Of a stretch of DNA of 12,274 nucleotides, positions 12,242-12,274 are shown one piece after another. Numbering within the stretch: the first letter of the stretch is position 1; the number at the start of each line of letters is the position of its first letter. The stretch is from Methanomicrobiales archaeon. Lineage in GTDB: Archaea; Halobacteriota; Methanomicrobia; Methanomicrobiales; JACTUA01. The DNA lies in NCBI GenBank assembly GCA_028678885.1, contig JAJRCP010000058.1, positions 1 to 12,274 of the forward strand. The letters are read 5' to 3'. The notes beneath the pieces were generated by a model. That model was not told the origin of the DNA. It ran no database searches and saw nothing but the letters and a program-made list of their open reading frames with translations. The translations under genes and the position numbers were made by a program.

Positions 12242-12274
12242 ATTTTATAATGAATATATTTATATAGTAATATG

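Noticed and set aside
1..12274. Mobile element, CRISPR array, toxin-antitoxin or defence system
   Set aside because: No transposase, integrase, regularly spaced repeats, Cas-like or known defence proteins were found. The tRNA genes have no adjacent integrase or duplicated tRNA end within the window.

Overview
The window reads as chromosomal DNA of a methanogenic euryarchaeon, most likely of the order Methanomicrobiales. The basis is archaea-only protein families (L15e, L37Ae, Rnp2/Rnp3, RpoP, Pcc1, prefoldin beta, an archaeal-type RecJ), TATA-box promoters, a tRNA-Tyr with a C1-G72 pair, and an archaeal bulge-helix-bulge intron. The genus is not certain. Most of the window is moderately GC-rich and tightly packed. 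The last 700 bases are more AT-rich and mostly non-coding.

Layout. (1) 1-1770, minus strand: a PUA-domain RNA-binding protein that runs off the left edge, overlapped by a RecJ-like DHH/DHHA1 phosphoesterase. (2) 1967-3139, plus: a soluble orphan PAS histidine kinase. (3) 3317-5177, plus: a two-gene operon of the bifunctional NAD(P)HX repair enzyme and MoaC (molybdopterin synthesis). (4) 5336-9716, plus: the conserved archaeal information-processing cluster L15e - rnp3 - rnp2 - psmA - SBDS - L37Ae - rpoP - pcc1 - prefoldin beta. (5) 9711-11259, minus: leuA-type acyltransferase, whose stop codon overlaps that of prefoldin beta. (6) 11381-11571, plus: tRNA-Tyr with a 32-nt intron, then tRNA-Asp. 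(7) 11572-11909: no protein gene, but a run of hairpins ending in a terminator-like hairpin and U-tract, possibly a small RNA. (8) 11910-12089: a 59-residue two-helix membrane protein, then AT-rich sequence with a palindrome.

The central cluster joins a ribosomal protein, two RNase P proteins, the proteasome alpha subunit, a 60S-maturation factor, another ribosomal protein, an RNA polymerase subunit, a KEOPS (tRNA t6A) subunit and a chaperone subunit. It matches the known archaeal 'exosome superoperon', but the exosome genes that give it its name (rrp4, rrp41, rrp42) are absent between SBDS and L37Ae. A TATA promoter occupies the junction instead.

The observations most worth following up are: the exosome-less superoperon junction; the missing in-frame start codon of leuA, which looks like a one-base insertion in a G4 run just after a well-placed ATG; the structured leader ahead of pcc1; the candidate small RNA at 11740-11871; and a shortened active-site loop in the NAD(P)HX epimerase domain. 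No mobile element, CRISPR array or defence system is visible, and I do not see a clearly new multi-gene system.
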